Source: Paralvinella palmiformis
Taxonomy: Eukaryota > Annelida > Polychaeta > Terebellida > Alvinellidae
Length of the DNA stretch: 64,000 bases
Assembly (NCBI GenBank): GCA_025642065.1
Contig: JAODUP010000057.1
Coordinates: forward strand, 885,001-949,000
Direction: 5' to 3'
Part shown: piece after piece, positions 11,481 to 28,279 of the stretch
Layout of the letters: each line of letters opens with the position of its first letter
How positions within the stretch are numbered: position 1 is the stretch's first letter
The notes under the pieces: generated by a model
What the model saw: only the letters and a program-made list of their open reading frames with translations
Databases searched by the model: none
What the model was told of the DNA's origin: nothing
Made by a program: the position numbers and the translations under genes

Positions 11481-12400
11481 ACGTAAACGATCTGTAGCCA
11501 TTCTGTGGCTTCTAGCCGAAGACCTCTCAATTTTTATACGGGTGACCGTAATCATTTAGCCATAACGAGTCACCAGAGGCCAGTGGGCGTGTTATATAGC
11601 TTCGAAACATCGAGCTGAACCATCACCTATCCATACAGTACATTGACACACGAAACCAATTCATGTCTATTGAGCTATGTGATGAGGATCCAGCCAGAGA
11701 TACGGGATTCATCCTCACATCGAGAACATCTCCTCAAATATTACAATCGATTATTATCTATAATTATGGCCAATGACACTATAATGACACTTTATCTCGT
11801 CATTGATCGCTTAGTAAATGTTACGTGGCCACAACAGTCACTTCATAATTGGAGATTCTGGAGCACCTATTAGTATCCAAGTGTGTGTGTGTGTGTGTGT
11901 ACTTTATTAATAATCCTACCCGAGATGTTTGTAATATTTCCTAATCTAATCAATAACCTTGAATTCTGGATCGCTCCGTTTAAAATCCACCACAATGGTA
12001 ACATATACCATCGTCACCTGATCGAAGTAATACACCTATGTCAAGGCATTTCCTAATTTATTAACCTTACTAATTAGCCAAGATAGATTATCAGTGATGT
12101 CTATCTAAAAAATATTTAAATCCGTCAAAACCCTAACAATTACATTAACTAACGTGCGAGCTTTAAACACACGTCATCTTATCAATTATCATAAGTTCTT
12201 TCACACACACACACCACACGCACACGCACACACACACACACACAACACACGCACACACTCACACACACACACACACACACACACATAGTGTTTTGCTAAT
12301 AGAAAATACTGCATAGCACCCAGAATCTCTTAATTGTCAGTTTCCCAAAATATTAATGACAATTCCACAACTTTAGACAGTTCCGTCTTCATGTAATCAA
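11480..12400. other. 3' flank of gene B
   Basis: No gene seen. TG run at 11881-11900 and CA runs at 12203-12285. A minus-strand AATAAA signal (TTTATT at 12057-12062) lies about 340 nt past the stop of gene B and is a candidate polyadenylation signal. Confidence 0.5.
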
Positions 12401-15496
<3,096 letters not shown>

Positions 15497-15581
15497 TTTG
15501 GCGGACGAGCGTGGAACATCTGGAACTAAAAAGATGTCTCGAGATGTAATTTGCGTTTGAAATTTGTTTGAAATTTGCCGC

Positions 15582-15588
15582 TTTTAAT
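15582..15588 (-). promoter_or_regulatory. TATA-like box of gene B
   Basis: ATTAAAAG-type box on the minus strand, 86 nt from the start ATG, the same distance as TATAAAA in gene A, followed in both by GCGGCAA. An upstream ATG at 15519-15517 aligns with the in-frame upstream ATG of gene A, but here it is out of frame and opens a short frame overlapping the start codon. Confidence 0.4.
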
Positions 15589-15852
15589 GGGCGGCCGTTA
15601 AGTGGGCGAAAATCGTCGGCGACAAGCGATTACGTTCGATTATCTGATTTTGTTATTTGGTTTGAACTTCTTGGATCAATCTAATCTCTATTTCGGTCAA
15701 GAGAGTTTATTCTTATAATTATTTGGCGATGCATTAATGAAAAGTGAATTTCAATCGACTCTAGTTTTGTGGCAATTAGATAAGAAGATAATATGGTTAT
15801 TGTATTAACGGGATTCCTCCACCTGTTGTGTGTGTGTGTGTGTGTGTATCTG

Positions 15853-15856
<4 letters not shown>

Positions 15857-15908
<52 letters not shown>

Positions 15909-15911
15909 TTT
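15857..15911. repeat. AT/TG compound microsatellite
   Basis: AT run (15857-15890) followed by TG run, directly abutting R1 copy 2. Confidence 0.9.
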
Positions 15912-16018
15912 AGCTGTGTATAATAAGGCACAGGGACAGAATCTCGAACCGTGAATTCAAACTCTGGACGTTTCTTCAGGAGACTGAATCCAGAGTGGCG
16001 GCTTTTCTTGCTGAGACG
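15911..16018 (+). mobile_element. Interspersed repeat R1, copy 2
   Basis: Closest to copy 1 (8411-8534), differing at a few positions, and flanked on both sides by TG microsatellites. It sits in the same order relative to gene B and the 16190-16710 block as copy 1 does relative to gene A and the 10125-10690 block. Confidence 0.75.
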
Positions 16019-16125
16019 TTGTGTGTGTGTGTGTGTTAGGATGTATATATATATGATATGTGGATATGATCCCGCTTTGGGCAGTCCGTAATATGGTCTT
16101 GATGTGGTTAAGGCCTGCGTTAAAA

Positions 16126-16180
16126 CACTGACTGACTGACTGACTGACTGACTGACTGACTGACTCACTCACTCACCTAC
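16126..16180. repeat. GACT tetranucleotide tandem repeat
   Basis: About ten GACT units followed by CACT units. A similar GACT-rich stretch occurs at 210-315 near exon 3 of gene A. Confidence 0.85.
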
Positions 16181-16189
16181 TCTTAACAC

Positions 16190-16710
16190 AATCACTATGC
16201 TATAAAGAGATAATCTCACTCTTTTATAACACTTAGCTGATAATAACGCACACACGCACACACGCAAAGCTATAACTCGCCCTCGTAGTACCTTTAATAA
16301 TGGGCGATAAACTGGAAGTGTCCGCCTTTATCGCCCACTCGACACCGTCTCTAATGACAACCAATCAACCTGGAGTATCCCAGAAGATCTGTCCGGATAA
16401 TGATGACAAAACACATTCGCTATCTAGTCCTCTAACTCTATGCCAGATGGTGTTCAAATGTATTTGAGTGGACCGAAGCCATATTTAGGAATCCGGCCTG
16501 CTGGAATAAGGATTCTACTCTAATCTGGATTTATCATCCGTCTATCCGGGCAGCGTTGCTATCCAGCGGGATTCCGAATACCGAACACTCTATTTTATTA
16601 CTTCATTAGCTAAGACAATAACTCTCCCGTCGGCAGCCACGATCCACGTGTCATAATTAGTTTACATTGTCTGGAAGTAAAACAATCTCGTCGGCCGTTT
16701 TGCCATCCGA
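16190..16710. repeat. Partner of the duplicated block at 10125-10690
   Basis: Same ordered landmarks as the block upstream of gene A (see 10125), without the SINE. Lies 0.7 kb upstream of gene B. Confidence 0.6.
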
Positions 16711-16945
16711 TGAATTCCGGAACGGATTAGGAAGCCCGGGTCGATGTGATGCGCAGATCTTTGGTTTATGTTCGCCACTCATCGAGTAACCAAGGACCGG
16801 GAGACGAATCCAGTATGAAACTGACTACGTTTTACCCCTGTTGGACTGGGCTGTCTATTATAATGCATTTGATATATAGACGCACGCACGCTCGGGCGGA
16901 CGCGCACTAACCCATCCACCCACGTCACGTACAAATCTCTTTGAA

Positions 16946-17075
16946 GATGGTGATGATGATGATGATGATTGATGTTTTACGGCCACTTTTGTGCACATGG
17001 TTGGCTAAATGGGCCGAGCGACCTCCTCCAAAATCTGTGATCCAACGCGTTACCAGCTAAATCACGGAGGCGTCC
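16946..17075 (-). mobile_element. tRNA-derived SINE (main family), copy 4, internally deleted
   Basis: ATC tail, GTGGCCGTAAAACATC end and tRNA-like head present; most of the middle (B box to TTTGGAGG) is missing. Confidence 0.8.
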
Positions 17076-17377
17076 CTCAGAAATGTTGCGAAACAACAAT
17101 AAAGTTGTTTTGATCAATTATTTCGTGAAAATCATCCTTCATCATTCAATCGCTAGATGTCACCCAGGATGTCATACAGTCTTCACTATCGGCATAAATC
17201 TTAGGATTTCTAGTTGTCTGAACCATCAATATTCAACCCCTAGACTCCAAACTATTTGCACATTCATGAACCTCCACGAACAATACCGAGCTCTTCCGAA
17301 CATGACGTCACCTAGACGTCTTTTAGCAGTAGTCTTCCATCTCTCTCATTTAATTAAAATCAATACTCTTATACTTT

Positions 17378-17570
17378 CCTCCGTGGTCTAGTTGGTAGCG
17401 CGTTAGACCACAGATCACTACCACCTGAGTTCGAATCTCGGCGTGGGCATATCTGAAGGTTGTTTCATCTTTGACTTCGCTTCATTACCTTTGGAGGTCG
17501 CTCGGCCCATTTAGCCTACCATGTGTACAAAAGTGGCCGTAAAACATCAATCATCATCATTATCATCATC
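17378..17570 (+). mobile_element. tRNA-derived SINE (main family), copy 5
   Basis: One of the best-preserved copies: TCCGTGGTCTAGTTGGTAGC head, GAGTTCGAATCTCGGCG B box, full body and an ATC/ATT tail of about 25 nt. Useful as the family reference. Confidence 0.92.
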
Positions 17571-18094
17571 GACCGCTTAAGCCTAACTCTGTCAACATTG
17601 TATTTACCGTAGTCACATACCAAGTTATCTTGACATCTATAATGAACTGTTGTAGAAGATTTAGGCAATTTCTGAAGGCGCCGGTAATACGCGTCTTGTT
17701 GTAAACTTACATTTCCGCTAAATATAATTCTATCTGCTAGATATAATAAAAACTGACACGATAAGGACGATATTCACTGCCAAACTAAAACCTTGTTTTA
17801 CTGGGTTTTATTTTTAATTTACTTTTTAGCTGATAAACGTTTTAGGGTGACAGCATTCCTGGTATAATAACATAATTTGTTTGCACAAATACAGGACGGA
17901 CTTCCTGTAGTAATAATATATTAGACTCGATAATGTTGTCGTTGTAGTCAATGTTTGTTTGATTTTTGACATTTTTATGAGAGCACGTACGCAGATCGTT
18001 GACAATCCGACATCGATTTGATCCTGTTTTGCTCCGTGATGGACCAGAACAAATTGACCCTTCAGGTACCAAATTACACCTGAACTGTTATAAA

Positions 18095-18098
<4 letters not shown>

Positions 18099-18129
<31 letters not shown>

Positions 18130-18156
18130 TATTATTATTATTATTATTATTATAGT
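18099..18156. repeat. AAT/ATT microsatellite
   Basis: AAT run turning into an ATT run, an inverted pair that can form a hairpin. Confidence 0.85.
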
Positions 18157-19011
18157 ATTAGTTCACCGTGATTACCGTAATACCACATTGCTATTAAACA
18201 TGCCTGTTTGTCTAAATAATTAATTCCACTCAATCGTTGCAAATTTCTGTCATTTATGAGCGATCATAATCGCGGTAAAATGTTAATTTATTAACCAGTC
18301 TGGGATAATAACCTTCTTCTACGTTCTGTTTGATATAAATAGAACTATAAATCAATAATTATAATAAAACAGGTCGCTGTTATCAGATGGTACTACGGGA
18401 GGGAGAAGTTACGGCTTGGTTAAAGGAGATGTTGAGGGGAATAGGATGACCATTAACATATTAAAATTAATATAAACCATAATTGCCTCCCCGAGCATGT
18501 ACACGTACATATATTAATGGGCTCGTGGGATCGAATCCATTAACACGTTTATAGAATTGAGGGAACTCACCATGGATGGCGATTGAAATGAACGCGACAA
18601 AGGATGGAAGTGGGCTGACGGTTGTGCTGGGATATTTGAGGAAGTGGATGGGATCGCTGGGATATTGGTGGGTGGGGAAGGTTGAAATATTGTTGAAATA
18701 GATGGATGGATGGGATACTGTATGAAACTGTCGATTAGTTTGTTTTTTTTGGGGGGGGGGAGGGGTTTGTATAACCTCGACGTCTGTAAGTGTGTGTGTG
18801 TTTGTGGGGGGGGGGGGAATTAGAGGGCCTAATCTTCAGAGAAGAAAAAAAGAAGAGATAGTCATGTCAAAGCCTTTTAATGCGGGATGAATTATCCTAC
18901 TCAGACGCAGCCGGCACCGTGATTCAATCCCACAATCTGGAGGTAAAAAACGGAGCGTGCTATCAGCAGCACCACGGATATGTTTTGCAAGGAATGAGCG
19001 ATATATGCATA

Positions 19012-19125
19012 TAATCTGTAAAATCAGCTAATATGCATATTACCTGATATTTTCAGGTAATATGTGTACTACCTAACTGAGTTTTTCAGATAATGCATAT
19101 ATTAACTGATTATAGAGATTAACCG
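19012..19125. mobile_element. MITE copy 2 (TA-flanked inverted-repeat family)
   Basis: ATCTGTAAAATCAGCTAATA on the left and CTGATTATAGAGATTAACCG on the right, followed by TA; internal TTACCTGATATTTTCAGGTA palindrome. The outer few bases of the left repeat are lost. Confidence 0.6.
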
Positions 19126-19469
19126 TAATATATACATGGTAGTAGATAAGTAATGGACTATTTGGGATGTTGCTTGGAATGAATGTGGATGGGTGTCGGA
19201 ATAAATGAAATATTGGAGGGAGTGGAGTTGGCTGGGATAGTACAGGGTATGGGTGGGATATCACAAGGGTAGATGGGATATTGGAGACAGAGGGAGTTAA
19301 TTAAGATTTCAGTTGGGTATTAGAGAAAACGCTAATGGAGTAATGTTAGGATGTCTGAGATATTTGAGGGGTTAGGCAATGGAGTGAGGTTCATACAGGA
19401 ATGAAACTAGGGAATGGACAACATTGATATGATATGTGATGTGATGTGATGTGAGGTGTGTGTGTGTGA

Positions 19470-19488
19470 GGTAGATAGATAGATAGAT

Positions 19489-19544
<56 letters not shown>

Positions 19545-19559
19545 AGAGAGAGAGAGAGA

Positions 19560-19617
<58 letters not shown>

Positions 19618-19633
19618 AGAGAGAGAGAGAGAG

Positions 19634-19681
<48 letters not shown>

Positions 19682-19687
19682 AGAGAG

Positions 19688-19734
<47 letters not shown>

Positions 19735-19757
19735 TAGATAGATAGAGAGAGAGAGAG

Positions 19758-19797
<40 letters not shown>
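19470..19797. repeat. Compound AT/GA microsatellite, four alternating blocks
   Basis: Four AT runs of about 40-60 nt, the first three each closed by TTGAGAGAGAG.. (19543, 19614 and 19679), the last ending in GATA/GAGA tracts to 19795. The AT+GA module itself is repeated with a period of about 65-70 nt. Confidence 0.93.
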
Positions 19798-19798
<1 letters not shown>

Positions 19799-20381
19799 AT
19801 CTGTGTGATATGAGGGAGATAAGAGTGTGATGTGATTGACAAGGGGGATACTCTCTGTTGATGATGAAGGACATATAGGGTACAGTGGGACACCAGCTGC
19901 CCTATTGCAATCAGTATGCGCCATAATTTGCCTACTATATCTCAACCCTCATCAGTCTGACCCTCATCAAGGATTAATCAAACAGCTGTGACCAGCTCCA
20001 CCGAGCTCCACCCAGCTCCACCCAGCTCCACCCAGCTCTGACAACTAACAGGCAGACAGGTGGCATACTCACACCTGTTAGCGTAGAGTTGCAATCCGTA
20101 CTGATAGCCACAACACGCTGGCGTTTCAACCTCAAGGATACTGAATGTTTAATTGGCATTCATTGATCCATGTTAATGATCCGGCATGAATATTGTGAGG
20201 CACTCTCCGGAATCCTGGATGATGCTCCACATTGACCGGGATCAAACCAAGAGGGCGCTATAGTTCTCACACTGATTTATGTACTTAGAAGTAATTCAGT
20301 GTTAAGGACGACATGTTATCATTGTTGAATGTAATTTTGACTAGTGAGTGAGTGAGTGAGTGAGTGAGAGAATGAGTGAGT

Positions 20382-20568
20382 GATGATGATGGCGATTGAT
20401 TTTTTAAGGCCACTTTTATGCACATGGTAGACTAAATGGGTCGAGCGACCTCCAAAGGTAACGAAGCGAAGTCAAAGCTGAAACAACCTTCAGATATACC
20501 CAGGCCGAGATTCTAACACGAGTAGTAATGATCTGTGGTCCAACACGCTACCACTAGACCACAGAGGC
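20382..20568 (-). mobile_element. tRNA-derived SINE (main family), copy 6
   Basis: Full-length minus-strand copy with scattered substitutions, including B box changes (ATTCTAACAC). Confidence 0.85.
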
Positions 20569-20708
20569 AGTGAGTGGGTGACCATGTTCTCCATAGAAAC
20601 GTTGAGGCTTACACGGACTACATACAGCCTGATCCCCGTCACCCGTAGATGACTATTCCTATTGTCTTGTCCAAGAACGTCCCCCTCTATGTGTGTTTAT
20701 TATGTATG

Positions 20709-20711
<3 letters not shown>

Positions 20712-20772
<61 letters not shown>

Positions 20773-20791
20773 AGAGAGAGAGAGAGAGAGC
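20712..20791. repeat. AT then GA microsatellite
   Basis: About 29 AT units followed by about 10 GA units. Confidence 0.95.
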
Positions 20792-21562
20792 GTCTCATTT
20801 AACCGGATGTCAACTTTCGGCCATTTTCTCGTCACTCATTCTCTATTTAGTATGAGACCTTGATGGCGGCTTTCCCATCTCCTTCCGGATAATCAAGTGA
20901 TCTTGGATGGCAGATTCTGGTCACATCGTGTCAGGATCATTATGGATCCCGGTCACAGAATGTCAAAGAAGGCGACCTCTGGTGTACTGATAAGAGGCGT
21001 GATAATTGGTTTAACAACTGACAATATAGACTGATCTGATTACCGGTGTGTGTATGTGTGTGTGTATGTGTGTAGATTAAGAGAATAAATGTGAGTGAAT
21101 GAGTGAATGAATGAGTGAGTGAGTGAGTGAGTGACATCAGTCATGTTCCTCTCACATGTTAGGTTTCACGCTGAATTTCACTCAACACGCGTCAGTAATG
21201 GAGGGAAAAATAAAAGCAGTACATCAATTCCGGATCGATCCCGAAACAATCTCGTCTCGTCAGACATTCCGACGGCCTGCTGACTCGGTTTGCCGAAACT
21301 CGGCCATCGTGTAGGCAATTTTTTGATTAAAAAAATCAGCCAGAAATTTAATGAATTTGCTCGTAAACAGACTGATATCAGTTTTATTTACAGCTGACGT
21401 TCCAGCTGTTTTAATAATCAGTGAATGGGAACTGATCAGGATAGAAATGATTGGCGTGAAATCATCGAGATGCACAAAATATTTTAGTTTAATGTGTTTT
21501 TTCTTCTGATCAGTATCACACACGCGTGCGCGCACACACACACACAAACCAACACACAAACA

Positions 21563-21682
21563 AGAGTCAGGTGAGACATTAAAAGTTGCCACTCTGGATT
21601 CAGTTCTCTGACGAATCGTCCGGAGTTTGAATTCAAGATTCGAGATTTTCTATGCCGGTGCCTTATTCCACACGGCTAAAAC
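21563..21682 (-). mobile_element. Interspersed repeat R1, copy 3
   Basis: Reverse-oriented copy: GAATTCAAACTCCGGACGA and ACTGAATCCAGAGTGGCAAC on the minus strand. A CA microsatellite (21518-21545) abuts its 3' side. Confidence 0.7.
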
Positions 21683-22354
21683 ACCGCAAATACGCTCTTT
21701 GGTTTATTTTTAGGCGCCAGAATACCATTGGTTAAATATAAGGTAATACTCACATTTGTACGATCATATATCTTATTGATAACCCTCACAGGTGATAGAT
21801 TAATAATAACTGATACGACATAAATTAACCCATAGGGAATGTTAACGATGTTACCTTGGATAACGTTATGCCACTAAGATCCTGGACAAGGACGGCACTC
21901 TTCCTGTATTATTGGTCTAATATCCCTCATACACGTGGCTGACTAAAGCAAATATCGTCATAATACGAGCTTTTACCTCAACAATGGGAATCCCATCTCT
22001 GAGTGGTGCTGATGAGGGAGGTATACTTCGGATCATCCAGTTAACTGTGATGTTATGTGTGTGTATATTTTGTGTTTGTGTGTGTGTGTGTGTTTGTTTG
22101 TATATATATATGTGTGTGTGTGTGTATGTCTGCGTGTGTGTGTGCGTACGCGCGCGCACATCTCTGGGTGTATAATGGCACCATCCTTTGTTCAGTGGTG
22201 ATTCAATTTGACATCATCCTCTTCAATTTTCTTAAAATATCTCCTTCCAACCAACTTTTGTTGTCGGCGAACAACAAACTTGTCAGTCATCATTTGGGTG
22301 ATATATATATATAATATTAAATTTTATAATATATATTTTAATATAATCAACCCC

Positions 22355-22490
22355 CAAAATTCAGTCGCTATCCAACAGTTACAGGCTCATAATCCATACA
22401 GTAAGGTAATGTTGTCAACTACCCTGGGAGTATACTGTCTCTATCTATCAATTACAGGCCTATAATCCATACAATAATCCATCATGTTAA
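22355..22490. repeat. Dispersed 80-90-bp tandem repeat R2, site 2
   Basis: Two units with ACAGGC(T/C)(C/T)ATAATCCATACA and CAACTACCCTGGGAGTATAC, matching 11300-11480. Confidence 0.65.
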
Positions 22491-22857
22491 AGATCAGCAG
22501 CCGGTATGTGGATTCAAAACGAGGAAGTAATAAATTTTAAACCACCACCTTAACCAATGAGCCATCGCGATTTATATATGCTAGAGTCAAAACAGTGTTC
22601 CTTCAGGTTTTTTGTGTTCACTAAGACTGATTAATTGTAATTATAATGTCCCCCTAAAAGCAGTGTATCCCTCTCCTATAGATAGCTTCCATTAGATTGA
22701 TGACTTTCAGATGTCAACGATGGTAGTTTATTTATCTCCTCTCTAGCTGACTGACTAGCTAGCTAACTGGGGACGATATTTTGGGAGACTCGAGAGCTTA
22801 ACAATAGTGGTCACGTAATAACGGAATTAATTTATTGTGGCTGACGCGCGCACACGC

Positions 22858-23192
22858 ACACACACAGAGTGGAGAGAGAGAGAGCGGGGTAGAGACAGAG
22901 AGCAGACATACAGACAGACATGCACACAGACAAACAGAGGAAAGGGTGGGGGGGGGGAGAGGGGGGGGGAAGAGAAAAAGAAAAAAAAAGAGGGGGGGGG
23001 AGAGGGGGAGGGGGGGGGAATGACATACAGACAGACAAACATAGAGAGAGACAGACAGACATACAGAGATGGGGGAGGGAGACAGACAAACAGACACAGA
23101 GGCGGAGAGGGAGACAGACAACAGACAGACAGGCACACAGACAAACAGAGCGAGGGAGGGAGGGCAAAAAAGAGAGAGAGAGGGGGGGCGAG

Positions 23193-23228
<36 letters not shown>
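22858..23228. repeat. Purine-rich (GA/GGGA/CAGA) tract of about 370 nt
   Basis: The plus strand is nearly all A and G with ACAGACAG inserts and several G runs of seven to nine. Several long frames cross it in both directions; all are low-complexity. Confidence 0.9.
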
Positions 23229-23231
<3 letters not shown>

Positions 23232-23834
23232 TGGGGGTATTTTTTCTATCTGTTCTTCAATACCTCATTCCTTCTCAGTCGCCGTTCTGTCGTCACGTGA
23301 TCTATTTCTAATCTGTTTGTTGCGGTGTCGTCCACCAATTATCTGAGCCGTAATTATGTCAACATTGACCTGATCCGGATTGATCACACAAATCACTGGA
23401 ACCATCCCCTGCGGATAGCTTTCTTATCGCCTCTGGATCGTTTGTTCATTAAGGCAGCTAGTGTTACGTTGGCGATCGTGTGAATACAGATGAGATGAGG
23501 ACAGGATACTACGTTGTTATTGTTGTGAGGAGAACTGGGGTAGGCGGGGCGGAGGGTGGGGGGGAATCATAGATAGAAGACAGATAAATCGGGTTTGTGA
23601 AAGGTTTAGATCAGTCGAGAATTGCTAAAATATGTAGAAAGGCAGTTGATGTGGATAGAGCCGGAAAGAAGAGTTGAGAGATTTGGTTGTATAAATGGTT
23701 TAAAGAAATGGGCTGTTGGTAAATGTATATGTTGGTTAATGGGTATGGAAAGGTTTATTGACTGGAAGAGTATAGTAATGAGTAACGACGGGGGGTGAAC
23801 CTGGTTAGGGAGTGATATTGGGGGAGTAGATAGT

Positions 23835-23837
<3 letters not shown>

Positions 23838-23891
<54 letters not shown>

Positions 23892-23893
23892 AA

Positions 23894-23931
<38 letters not shown>

Positions 23932-24066
23932 GGGTGGTATTGAGGGATAGTTGGTGGTATTGAGGGATAGTTGGTGGTATTGAGGGATAGTTGGTAGTAT
24001 TGAGGGATAGTAGGTAGTATTGAGTGATAGTTGGTGGTATTCAGGGATAGTTGGTGGTATTCAGGG
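23838..24066. repeat. AT and GA microsatellites plus 20-bp minisatellite
   Basis: AT run (23838-23887), GA run (23895-23928), then about six or seven units of a 20-bp repeat, GGTGGTATTGAGGGATAGTT, decaying to the right. Confidence 0.9.
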
Positions 24067-25329
24067 ACAGAGGGCAGTACTCAAAGAGATATTGAGGTAT
24101 AAAGAGATAGTTAAAGAAAAGAAGTGCCGTAGAGAGTCAGGATAAAGGATACTTGATGAGACTGACGGATACAGGATGTTCTTGCATTGTCTATTAACCA
24201 GAAAATTACTTGTTTACATTTGAGAATATCTGAGGGTGAGGGAAAGACGCAAATATTAGCTAGGGGTATGGAGGGGGGGGGGGCGCTGTAAGTCCTCCGA
24301 ATTTGTAATGAATTCAGAGCCACCTTAAACCTTTTAAATGCACTAAAAAGCCAATTTTAATAACTCGACACATTTTATACAAAGTTAGGCCGCCCCGTGC
24401 ATTTTCTGCACATTTTCGTCAATGTGCTGCCGTCTATTTGCACCAATGGATTGTTGTCTGGCAAATACTAAGGTCTTGAGGAACGGAGAAGTATTGAGAG
24501 AAAACGAATATTACTGATCATCAGGGTGTAATGAAGATGTTACGGGGGGGTGATGACTAAGGGATACAGACTTATAGAAGTTCCTTTATAAATAAACAAA
24601 GGACCCAGATAAGGCTGTATATTAAGATAATCTTGTCAGTTCTGATTAAGTTTCACACAGCCTATGCTATCGGGTCTGTCGATCTCCCTGTCTGTCTTTC
24701 CATCTGTCTGTATGACAGTCTATTTACGCCTGTCCCCTTTGTCTTTATCTTCTCCTTTTATACGTATCTATTGTGATCTATTAAGAGCTAACAGTTTATC
24801 TGAATAAATCGTTCAGATTGATTTATTTACACTCCGATGTAGTCTGATTACCGTAACTTGTGTGTTTATGGCAACAGATTCTGGTTACCAAAATAAGCAA
24901 AAAACTCGGAACTTTTAGTACGATTTATTCACCAATATCCAATCATTTACGACTTTTACACCGAACACACGCTGTATTTTTGTCTCCACTCACACGTACT
25001 TGTGTCCTCACATTCCTGCCGTATACAGGATCAGTCACCAAAACAAATCGGGCAAGTGGTTGATTTAATTAAGTGAGGTAATATATTAACTTCAATGGCC
25101 ATTCGTGTCTACAGACACATGGATATATACACATATAAATGCATTCAACAACGCATTTCAATTTCCGATTGGAAAATAATAGTTCCCGTTATGCACATAA
25201 CAGTAACATCACCGATTCCAGTTGATGCGTCAGAAATAATGCATATTCATGAACGATTCGTCAGGGCGTCACACGTGGCGTCTCCTTGACCGAAATGGTC
25301 ACGCTGTTGGCAAGAGATATCCAGAACCG

Positions 25330-25430
25330 GGATTCGAATATTGGCCTTGATTTGAAGGATGTTTCCTCTCAGATTTCAGCTCATTATACTTTCCGATTCG
25401 GCTTGGGCTATTTAGGCAGTTATATCACAC
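25330..25430 (+). mobile_element. Very diverged SINE remnant (main family)
   Basis: GATTCGAATATTGGCCTTGA, TTTGAAGGATGTTTC, TCAGCTCATTATACTTTC and GGGCTATTTAGGC follow the order of the SINE B box and body but with many changes. Confidence 0.35.
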
Positions 25431-26569
25431 GTAGAAAGGCTGTTGTAAACCAACAACGTTCGAGCGCATCACCCAAAAGTGCTCGCATGGGTAGATCTTA
25501 AACAACAGTTTCAGTCATCTTCAGCCATGATCAGTCCACTGCAGGACGAAATGCCTTAGCGTGATGCCTCCAAACAACAGTAATTATGCCCCAAAACAAA
25601 GTGCCAAAAGGAAACAAAGTACCTAACGCACTAAAATCCAGGACAATTCGCCTGAACGAAACACAAACAAAAACACAACAACTAAAAAATGTACCGGAAG
25701 CGAAGTTCAGCACGCCAGCCATTCTTTTATACACCGCTGTACTGGAAAAACCCTAGGTACGGATTAGAGGGCCTCTATTGTTCACTGCGTTGTTGCATTC
25801 GGTTATCGAAACAGACCGAATTGACCCTAATTGGACAAATTAACCTCGATAAAATATTTTAATTCGCTTAAGCATATTATTATTAAGTCTTGCATGTTAC
25901 ATTAGTGATACATTAGAGAACTATTCTGCGGACGTCTCACACCAAAGTTGTTCTTTGTTAACTAGATGCCAATAAAAACATAAACACGTCAGTAGGTGTT
26001 GATAAACGTAAATATGTGTTGCCGTTTTACGGTCACTTCTATCCACACGGCACACTATAAATGGATCGATCATGAGGATAATATTAACACTATTTTGGTA
26101 ACAGATGTTCAAAGCCTTCTTTCAAATACTTACTCTATCCCTGTGTGTGTGCGTGTGTGTGCGTGTGTTGTACACACCTGTGCCAGTGCATTACCTATAT
26201 AAAACACACGCGCGCGCATACATACACATCTGAGTTGGTAAAAATATGGATCGTTTCATATCCCTCCGATTCACCCTGGATACGATCAAGGATCCAGAAT
26301 ATATGTCTACCGACAAAGAACCCAGTGGCATCCTATCTGCTGTGACCCGTGCCAGGGTCATCATTTTCTATCGCGGTCTGGTTCTAGCAGATATAAATAT
26401 ATATCTCTCCGGGATCATCTGGACCATAAATCATCTCAGGTTAAAAGCATAACAATGACAGCTGTAATTAGGATGACGGAGATGTGATGTATGAGTGATA
26501 ATAGAGGATTGTCGTAATATAGCTTGTCGATTCACGGGCATTTGAGTGTGTTTATATAATATATCTGAA

Positions 26570-26674
<105 letters not shown>

Positions 26675-26728
26675 ATTCATCGCTTTCACACACATACAAG
26701 GAGAGAGAGAGAGAGAGAGAGAGGGGGG

Positions 26729-26887
26729 GCTCCTCTGTGGTGTAATTGGTAGCGCGTTGGACCACATATCACTACCACCTGAGTTAGAATCTGGCCGTGG
26801 ACATATCTGAAGGATGTTTCATCTCTGACTTCGCTTCATTCACTCTGGAGGTCGCTCGGCCCATTTAGCCTACCATGTGCACGAAAG
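26729..26887 (+). mobile_element. tRNA-derived SINE (main family), copy 7, 3' truncated
   Basis: Starts directly after a GA/G run. Head and body present; stops after TACCATGTGCACGAAAG without the final GTGGCCGTAAAACATC and tail. Confidence 0.82.
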
Positions 26888-28279
26888 ATATATTTCGACA
26901 CATTTCGTCTACTTCCTATCTATTCTTCATTCTATATCAGCCTTGACAGTGTCCCATCTGATAGTCCACCTATCATGTCTCGTTACGGTAAATACCAGAC
27001 CATTGTTTGGAGGGATTCATTTGGCAAAATGAAAATTAAAAAAAACCCAATTCGAACGAAGACGATCCAGAACATCTGTTGGTGTGAATGTCGGGATCTT
27101 CTCGGGAAAACAGCCAAAACTAACACCGCTCTATTTCTTGTTGCTATAAGTCATAACAACCCGCTAGATGGCGCATTTGATGTATACTTCGGGCATATTT
27201 ACCTAGCCGGATTAAACCCGATGATGTCACACAAGACTCAAAACGAGGACTTTCTTGCAAGCGTGAAGCGAACAAACAGGCCGAGTTATCATTAAAATGT
27301 CAAATTATCATAATATAGACACCACATAGAGACGTCATCTGTGATGTTTTATAGCTGTAGCAACTGGCTGATATTAAAGCTTCATCTTAACAATACTGAA
27401 TATGATATATCCGGGTCTGTTCACTTATCCACAATTTTATGTGTGTGTGTGTGTGTGTCCGTCCGTCCGTCCACCCGTGTGGATAAAGCCATGGTGATAG
27501 ACAGAAGCGACCAGGGAGAGCCATCACTGACTATCTCTTTGGTGATGGTGTGTTTGGTGATTGATAGATTTCATCCGAAGAACAGACGCTCCAGAACATC
27601 AACCCTCCCCCCTAACCACCCCACACCACCCCCTATGACGTGATCCATTATCCTTCGATAAAATGTCGTCCATCTTCTTAATCTTAATTGAACATTTATC
27701 ACGAACAAAGACCGCCGAAAAGTATCTTCATCGCTTCACTTATCATGGCTGGCAATTGGTTTCCCGAAAGGGGTGGGTGGGGTGGCAGGGGGAGGTATGA
27801 GGATGTTGTGAGATATTTCGCAACATTAAAAAGAAACGTTTGCCAATAACCACATTCACAACAACGGGTACTCCGGTCGTCGGAGCTCTGTGGTAGCGTG
27901 CTGTACAAGAGTATAGGGAGTCCCGGTTCGAAGTCACCGGCGAGTTACTTTTATACGAATAACTACTGACATAGCAATAATTGTATTTTTAGCTGTTTGT
28001 TCAGTGTGCGTATTATTGTGTGTATTCGGTGTGTGCATTATTGTGTGTATTATTCGCCTATAAATGATAGTTATAAGCGCTATTCGCCTCGGGGAGTTGG
28101 TGATCGCGCTCGACGGCATACTTATTAATAAGTAAAGCCTTAGAACAGAACGGTAAATGATGTTGGAGTATCGTCTTGTGTATAAAAACGTCGCTTTATA
28201 AATATGGTGATACGAAAACATATTAAAACAACAACAACAACAACAACAACAACGGCAATGGTATGGTTAACTTACGTGT

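Noticed and set aside
26975..27295. 106-residue plus-strand frame
   Set aside because: Non-repetitive but without recognisable motif or paralogue in the window; the length is compatible with chance.
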